DNA from: Streptomyces albus subsp. albus
Lineage (GTDB): Bacteria; Actinomycetota; Actinomycetes; Streptomycetales; Streptomycetaceae
Direction: 5' to 3'
DNA: 64,000 nucleotides
NCBI RefSeq assembly: GCF_000719865.1
Contig: NZ_JOID01000021.1
Span: forward strand, 46,507-110,506
The notes under the pieces are model-generated. The model did not search any database, was not told the origin of the DNA, and saw only the letters and a list, made by a program, of their open reading frames with translations. Made by a program: the position numbers and the translations under genes. Shown piece by piece: positions 59,571-64,000 of this stretch. Position 1 is the stretch's first letter, and the number at the start of each line of letters is the position of its first letter.

Positions 59571-61685
59571 GTGAGACGCAACAAGCGCAGACGCCCCACG
59601 GGCGCACGGCGCAGCACCTTCGCAGCGTTCGCGCTGATACTGGGCGGAGGAGGGCTGGTGGCCGTGAACGCCGTCGCCTCCGCGACGGGAGGCGACTCGG
59701 GCGGCTCCCGGGTCCAGGGGCAGAGCGGCGGCGACCCGGGGGCGGCCACGATCTCCTGCCCGGACGTCGGGCAGCAGCTCACGGACGTGCCGGACGCGGC
59801 GCGCGCGGACGTCGACAAGGCGCTGGCGAAACTCGACCAGCAGATCACCGAGGCGTACGACCGGCTGACCTCGACCCGCCAGGAGCAGGCGCAGGACGTG
59901 AACCACGTCCGGGACACGATCCTGAAGCCCTTGAGCGAACAGCGCGCCGCGGTCATCGGCGAGATCGGGAACGCTCTGAAGCAGGCGGGCGCCACGCCCC
60001 CGGCATCGCTGGACGGCCTCGCCGCCTGTACCGAAATCGCCCCCGCCCAGGCGGGGGAGAACGACGGCGGCCAGGACGGCGACAACGGCAGCGGCGAGGC
60101 CGGGACCGCCGCCCCCGGCACCGGACAGGACGACGACGGCCAGGCCGGCGGACAGCCGGACGACAACGGCAACGGCGCGGCCGGGCCGGTCGCCGAGGAC
60201 TTCGTCGACATCACGAAGGTCCAGCCGAACGTCCAGGCGAAGCCCCGGGAGACCGGCGACGCCTCGACCGGTACGTTCACCGTCGACTGCGGCGTCAACG
60301 AGAACAAGGTGTTCAACACCGACAACGTGATCGTCGCGCCCGGCGTGGCCAACGGTGCCCACCACCTCCATGACTACGTGGGCAACCAGGACGTCGACGC
60401 CTTCGCCGACAACGACAGTCTGGTGAAGGCCGACACCAGCTGCTCGGAGCAGGACGACAAGTCCTCGTACTACTGGCCGGTCCTGCGCGTGCAGGACGGC
60501 ACGCAGGAGTTCGACGCCGGGCAGCAGGGCGGCGGCCTGGAGGGCAACGTCGGCAGGATCCTGGCGGCCGACCAGGCCGAGATCAAGTACGTCGGCAGCC
60601 CGACGGGCAAGGTCGTGGCGATGCCGAAGTTCCTGCGGATCATCACCGGTGACGCCAAGGCCTTCACCAACGGCACGGCGAACGCCAACGCCCACTGGAG
60701 CTGCACCGGTTTCGAGGACAAGGTGCAGCTGACGGACAAGTACCCGGTCTGCCCGCAGGGCAGCAGCGTGGTCCGGTCGTTCGCCTTCCAGAGCTGCTGG
60801 GACGGCCAGAACATCGACAGCGCCAACCATCGCGCGCACGTGGACTTCGCCGACGCCGACGGCAACTGCCGGAACGGCTTCAAGGCGATCCCCCAGCTGA
60901 CGATGCGCCTGGTGTACGACGTACCGGCGCCGGTCGTCGAGAACGGCCGGGTGAAGAATCCGTACGCGGTGGACGGCTTCCCGGAGCAGCTGCACAAGCC
61001 GATCACCGATCACGACGACTTCATCAACGTCATGGACGAAGACCTGATGGACGAGGTCGTCGACTGCGTCAACGCCGGGCGGCAGTGCGGCGCCAGCGCC
61101 GGCGAGCAGCCGCAGGAGCCCCAGCAGCCGGTGGAGCCGCAGGAGCCCCAGAAGCCGGAGCAGCCGGAAGAGCCCCAGAAGCCTGAGCAGCCGCAGGAGC
61201 CGCAGAAGCCCGAGGAGCCGGCAGAGCCGGAGGAGCCCCAGAAGCCCCAGAAGCCGGAGGAGCCCCAGAAGCCGGAGGAGCCGCGGGACGAACCGGAGCC
61301 GGCTCCCGAGGACTCGTCCACCGACAAGGATCAGGCCGACGGGCCCGGCGCCGCCGACGGCCGGCAGACCCCGCCCTCCTCGGCCGAACCCCGTGACGTG
61401 GCCACTCCCACGCAGGCGGCCGAGGCATCGGACGATGCCGGCGGCGTCGCAGCGAAGTCGGGGGCGACCAACTCCGCAGAGGCAGAGGCAGAGGCAGGGG
61501 CCGGGGCAGCGACCGGCGGCGAGGAGACCCCGTCCGAGCAGGCACAGCCTCAGCCGCGAGCGGCCGCGGGAGGTCTGGCCAACACCGGCGCGACCCTGTG
61601 GCCGGCCGCGGCCGGAGGAGTCCTCGTGCTCGGCGGACTGGCTCTTCTGATCCACAACAGGCGCCGCAACGTGACCACGAACTGA
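59571..61685 (+). CDS. DUF1996 protein anchored by a LAXTG sortase motif
   Basis: A 704-aa secreted protein. Signal: [34 protein letters not shown] helical region (about 60-150) with a Gly/Asp linker precedes the DUF1996 domain (about 220-500), seen in [35 protein letters not shown] and [10 protein letters not shown]...CWDGQNIDS. It is followed by a Pro/Gln/Glu/Lys repeat stalk. The C-terminus has LANTGA, a hydrophobic helix and RRR, the layout of a class E sortase substrate in Streptomyces. GTG 59571 has AGGAG seven bases upstream. Function of DUF1996 unknown; surface location is well supported. Confidence 0.87.
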   Translation: MRRNKRRRPTGARRSTFAAFALILGGGGLVAVNAVASATGGDSGGSRVQGQSGGDPGAATISCPDVGQQLTDVPDAARADVDKALAKLDQQITEAYDRLTSTRQEQAQDVNHVRDTILKPLSEQRAAVIGEIGNALKQAGATPPASLDGLAACTEIAPAQAGENDGGQDGDNGSGEAGTAAPGTGQDDDGQAGGQPDDNGNGAAGPVAEDFVDITKVQPNVQAKPRETGDASTGTFTVDCGVNENKVFNTDNVIVAPGVANGAHHLHDYVGNQDVDAFADNDSLVKADTSCSEQDDKSSYYWPVLRVQDGTQEFDAGQQGGGLEGNVGRILAADQAEIKYVGSPTGKVVAMPKFLRIITGDAKAFTNGTANANAHWSCTGFEDKVQLTDKYPVCPQGSSVVRSFAFQSCWDGQNIDSANHRAHVDFADADGNCRNGFKAIPQLTMRLVYDVPAPVVENGRVKNPYAVDGFPEQLHKPITDHDDFINVMDEDLMDEVVDCVNAGRQCGASAGEQPQEPQQPVEPQEPQKPEQPEEPQKPEQPQEPQKPEEPAEPEEPQKPQKPEEPQKPEEPRDEPEPAPEDSSTDKDQADGPGAADGRQTPPSSAEPRDVATPTQAAEASDDAGGVAAKSGATNSAEAEAEAGAGAATGGEETPSEQAQPQPRAAAGGLANTGATLWPAAAGGVLVLGGLALLIHNRRRNVTTN
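61100..61300. repeat. Imperfect tandem repeats encoding a PEEPQKP stalk
   Basis: About thirteen units of 12-18 bases encode variations of [14 protein letters not shown]. Such stalks span the peptidoglycan to display the preceding domain and are prone to copy-number change. Confidence 0.8.
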
Positions 61686-61697
61686 GAGGCGTTGTCA

Positions 61698-61736
61698 CCC
61701 AACCCGCGGCGGCTGCTGTTGCTGCCGCGGGTTGGG
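61698..61736. terminator. Bidirectional hairpin terminator
   Basis: A perfect 13-bp stem (CCCAACCCGCGGC at 61698-61710, complement at 61724-61736) with a 13-base loop, placed between the convergent DUF1996 and DUF6892-like genes. Confidence 0.8.
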
Positions 61737-61756
61737 GGGCCCATGGGTCATTACAG

Positions 61757-62191
61757 CTAGCGCACGGCGATACCCCGGGCCGTCAGGATCTCCAGCCCGC
61801 CGGGGACCATGAGTTCCAGCATCTCCGCCCCGGTGAAGAGCTTGAGGTTGGGCAGCAGATCGAGATCGTCGAGGCTGCGCACGTCGAAGAGGTCGTCCTC
61901 GCCGTCCCAGACCGGTGCGCACTCCATGAAGACCTGGTGGCCGCCGTCGAACGTCAGCTCCTCCACGGTGGCGAGCAGCCCGGCCGGGATCTCCAGCGCC
62001 TCGAAGTAGGCGCGCGCCTCGTCGAGGACGGTGTACTCCAACCCGTGCTCCTCGACGTAGGTATGAAGGTCCTCGACACCGCGCGCCCGCATGTGCTCCC
62101 GCATGCTGAAGGGCGGCGTGAGCGTCTTGTCCCAGTACATGAGCTTCTCGACGACAAGGAGCTTGAAGTTGAAGTCACGGAATGCGGTCAC
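61757..62191 (-). CDS. DUF6892-like protein
   Basis: A 144-aa acidic protein (FRDFNFKLLVVEKLMYWDKTLTPPFSMREH, FDGGHQVFMECAPVWDGEDDLFDVRSLDDLDLLPNLKLF). The central GG-HQVF...WDGEDD and LPNLK segments are typical of the DUF6892 family. Relatives often occur near toxin genes in an immunity-like setting; here a polymorphic-toxin gene begins 1.4 kb to the right, so an immunity role is possible but unproven. ATG start. Confidence 0.62.
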   Translation of the reverse strand: MTAFRDFNFKLLVVEKLMYWDKTLTPPFSMREHMRARGVEDLHTYVEEHGLEYTVLDEARAYFEALEIPAGLLATVEELTFDGGHQVFMECAPVWDGEDDLFDVRSLDDLDLLPNLKLFTGAEMLELMVPGGLEILTARGIAVR

Positions 62192-62400
62192 GGCTCATCA
62201 ATAGCAGCAAGGGCCGACAGCGAGACTCCTTCCGGCTGTTGCCGGAGCCCGCCGACTGGGGGACAACGGGTGTCGCCCCTGGTCGGCGGTGCGGAGTGAG
62301 GCCGGAAAGGGCTCAGTGTCCGTGTCCGGTCCACCGGCCGAAGACGGAGCCGGTCACGGGGCGACGGCGAAAACCGCTGGCCCGGTGAGGCGAGCGTCTG

Positions 62401-62883
62401 ATGTCGTGGGCGGCCGGACGAGTGCGTCGGAAGCGGGGCGGGGTGGTCGAGGTGCCGGGTGACGGGTGTGTGTTCTGCGCGATCGCGGAGGGCCGGGCCG
62501 ACGCGAGCGTCGTGTACGAGGACGACTGGGTGCTGGCCTTCATGGATCTCCAGCCCGTCACCCCGGGGCATCTCCTGGTCGTACCGAAGTCCCACGCCGA
62601 AGGGCTGGAGGACCTGCCGGAAGAGGTTGGCGCGCGGGTATGGCGGGCGGCCCATCGCCTCGGCCGGGGGCTGCGGCTCTCCGGACTGCGCTGCGAGGGG
62701 GTCAATCTCTTCCTCGCCGACGGGGAAGCGGCCTTCCAAGAGGTCTTCCACGTCCATCTGCACGTCTTTCCCCGCTTCGCGGGAGATCCGTTCCGTATCG
62801 AGGCGGACTGGCAGGTGCGCGAACGCCGGCTGCTCGACGAGACGGCGACCGCGGTTCGCCGGGGTCTCGCCGCCCTCGGTTGA
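62401..62883 (+). CDS. HIT-family hydrolase
   Basis: A 160-aa protein with CVFCAIAEGRADASVVYEDDWVLAFMD, PVTPGHLLVVPKSHAEGL and the histidine triad HVHLHVFPR. HIT proteins hydrolyse nucleotide phosphoramidates or dinucleotide polyphosphates. The N-terminal 18 residues are basic and not typical, so the true start may be a GTG near 62443. Confidence 0.88.
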   Translation: MSWAAGRVRRKRGGVVEVPGDGCVFCAIAEGRADASVVYEDDWVLAFMDLQPVTPGHLLVVPKSHAEGLEDLPEEVGARVWRAAHRLGRGLRLSGLRCEGVNLFLADGEAAFQEVFHVHLHVFPRFAGDPFRIEADWQVRERRLLDETATAVRRGLAALG

Positions 62884-62899
62884 GCGGTCGGCCCCGGCG

Positions 62900-63152
62900 G
62901 GCTCAAGCGGCCCGCCCGGGGAGCCCGGCCCGACGGTTCGCTCCTGGGCCGGCGCGACCATGCGCCACTGCCCGACCTCCCGGTACTCGGAGTCGTAGAC
63001 CGGCGAGCCGTCGCCGGGCCGCAGGGCGTAGTGGTGGAGGTTCCCGGCCCAGTACCGCAGGATGCGGCCCAGCTCGCCTGCGGTGTCCTCGGTCAACCGA
63101 TTGCCGCCGGGAGCGTCGCCCGTGCCGACGGCTCGGGTCGACCGGCAGCCCG
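62900..63152 (-). pseudogene. Remnant of an unidentified protein
   Basis: The frame includes RLTEDTAGELGRILRYWAGNLHHYALRPGDGSPVYDSEYREVGQWRMV, a convincing protein C-terminus, but no start lies upstream in frame with sense. Downstream the frame runs on antisense through the HIT gene without a proper stop. I take it to be the tail of a lost gene, possibly toxin- or immunity-related given its place beside a polymorphic-toxin gene. Confidence 0.4.
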
Positions 63153-63349
63153 GGGCCCGGCCGCCAACCGCTCCCTCCGCACGGGGACGGCGGTCCGCGT
63201 CGGCGAACTCAGCCTCGGGGCCGCCGCCTCACTGGCTGTGGGGACGGGCTGAGCCCTGCTCGTTGAGGGTGAAGGGCGAGGGGGTGGCCTCTCCTCGCCT
63301 GTCCGGGCTCCGGGAACCGGTCATGGCTCGAAAGGCGTCTGACATGACG

Positions 63350-63378
63350 TTGGCTTGCGACGAGCCGGTTGGTATACC
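63350..63378 (+). promoter_or_regulatory. Putative promoter of the type VII effector gene
   Basis: TTGGCT (63350-63355) and TATACC (63373-63378) with a 17-base spacer form a plausible promoter. The inverted repeat CCTGA-N7-TCAGG (63377-63393) overlaps its end and could be an operator. The rest of 63153-63535 shows no gene. Confidence 0.35.
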
Positions 63379-63535
63379 TGAACGTAAGTCAGGCGCGGGG
63401 GAGCGTGTTGTGCGTGGCGGACGGCCGGGAGGCCGGCTGCTGCTCCGCCGCGCGGGCGGATCGCGGTCGCCGCCACGGTCGTTCAGGCGGACGGCGGCAC
63501 GCGGGTCGGCCAGGGCATGACGGGGGAGAGCGGAC

Positions 63536-64000
63536 ATGATCAAGCCTGAGGCGATACCCCAGTTCACCGGAAATCTGGAGCAGTTGGAGAAGGACACCAC
63601 CGGTCTGGGGAATGACGCGGACAACATCCGCGAGACGGGTAAGGGTGTCCACACCCAGTTCCAGGGCCTGTCGGCGTTCTATACCGCTCCGGAGGCGGAG
63701 GCGCTGTTCGCCTCCACCAAGCCCGTGCAGGACAGGGCGGATGAGTTCGCGGACGACTTGGAGAAGGTCAAGTCGGCGCTGGACGAGTATGCCGCCGAGG
63801 TGCGTCCTCTCGCGGCGAAGCTGCAGCGGCTCAAGACCGAGGCTGCCGCGTTCGTGGCGAGTGTGGAGGGTGATGACGAGTGGAAGTACGACGGCGACAA
63901 AATCGATGAGCACAACGCGCTCCAGTCCGAGGTGACGGCCACGGTCGCGGCGTTCTGGGAGGCGGAGCGCACGGCCGCGAACAAGATCACGGCGTTGGTG
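63536..64000 (+). CDS. N-terminus of a probable type VII-secreted polymorphic toxin, cut by the window edge
   Basis: The frame MIKPEAIPQFTGNLEQLEKDTTGLGNDADNI... runs off the right end after 155 codons. It is predominantly helical with heptad spacing (ADEFADDLEKVKSALDEYAAEVRPLAAKLQRLKTEAAAFV) and ends in TATVAAFWEAERTAANKITALV. This is the WXG100/LXG-like secretion domain seen at the N-terminus of large Streptomyces toxins with repeats and a C-terminal toxin domain. GGGGAGAG lies seven bases before the ATG. The toxin activity is encoded beyond the window. Confidence 0.75.
   Translation, partial: MIKPEAIPQFTGNLEQLEKDTTGLGNDADNIRETGKGVHTQFQGLSAFYTAPEAEALFASTKPVQDRADEFADDLEKVKSALDEYAAEVRPLAAKLQRLKTEAAAFVASVEGDDEWKYDGDKIDEHNALQSEVTATVAAFWEAERTAANKITALV

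Noticed and set aside
61100..61300. Repeat array considered as a CRISPR
   Set aside because: Units are short, have no spacers and are in frame with a Pro/Glu-rich protein stalk.
59535..61655. A 706-codon minus-strand open frame opposite the DUF1996 gene
   Set aside because: Shadow frame dominated by Leu/Gly/Val from the complement of GC-rich codons; the plus strand has a signal peptide, domain and sortase motif.

Overview
The window is high-GC actinobacterial DNA, almost certainly Streptomyces. The support is G/C-biased third codon positions throughout, Tat-type signal peptides, rare TTA (bldA-type) leucine codons confined to a few accessory genes, XRE/DUF397 regulator pairs, a LAXTG sortase-type surface protein, SpaB_C and LanC enzymes, and eukaryotic-like Ser/Thr kinases. 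No rRNA, CRISPR array, intact insertion sequence or integrase is visible. There is one tRNA, tRNA-Leu(GAG). The content is that of an accessory, chromosome-arm-like region rich in conflict, specialised-metabolism and secreted-protein genes, with several gene graveyards.

Layout, left to right. 0-3.4 kb: the 3' end of an alkaline-phosphatase-superfamily gene, a Tat-exported sugar phosphate isomerase/epimerase-like protein and a secreted esterase. 3.8-5.0 kb: tRNA-Leu with a strong terminator, then a ribbon-helix-helix/PIN toxin-antitoxin pair. 5.3-13.0 kb (minus strand): a class I lanthipeptide cluster of the FxLD type. It holds a PCMT-like methyltransferase, a 60-aa precursor, a LanB dehydratase, LanC, a stand-alone SpaB_C-like protein and a conserved partner interrupted by an amber codon. 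A hairpin between precursor and lanB probably attenuates enzyme expression. 13.1-16.3 kb: XRE regulator, HFCD-type flavoprotein, a frameshifted amidohydrolase remnant and a YndJ-like membrane protein. 16.6-20.1 kb: a TTA-containing secreted VCBS-repeat protein coupled to a CdtB-like nuclease/SGNH hydrolase/VCBS fusion.

20.7-27.6 kb: an EACC1-caspase conflict cassette with two small downstream genes, facing a RelE-like/UvrD helicase fusion and a Ser/Thr kinase with a TPR-like tail. 27.7-36 kb: two Nudix hydrolases, split DUF397 and TPR-regulator debris, a radical SAM/PCMT-like methyltransferase cassette with two tiny genes and a divergent TTA-containing XRE regulator, a mosaic of foreign gene fragments, and an XRE/DUF397 pair. 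36-46.4 kb: a restriction-modification island with hsdM-hsdS-hsdR (4-nt overlaps), a solitary N6-methylase with a helix-turn-helix, and a divergent DndB/DGQHR-like protein sharing a GTCAAA/TTTGAC palindrome.

46.7-64 kb: a bldA-type MFS exporter coupled to an FAD monooxygenase, a NarL-type two-component system, a receptor-like Ser/Thr kinase, an ABC-2-type transporter, an APH-fold kinase, two VOC proteins, a DUF4157 metallopeptidase-like protein, a cell-wall-anchored DUF1996 protein, a DUF6892-like protein, a HIT hydrolase and, running off the right edge, the N-terminus of a likely type VII-secreted polymorphic toxin.

The best candidates for something new are the EACC1-caspase cassette with its two unassigned small proteins, the CdtB-SGNH-VCBS secreted fusion under probable bldA control, the radical SAM/methyltransferase cassette, and the FxLD lanthipeptide cluster with a core Asp-Gly that its methyltransferase could convert to isoaspartate. 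All functions are inferred by recognising motifs and gene order by eye; no database search was run.
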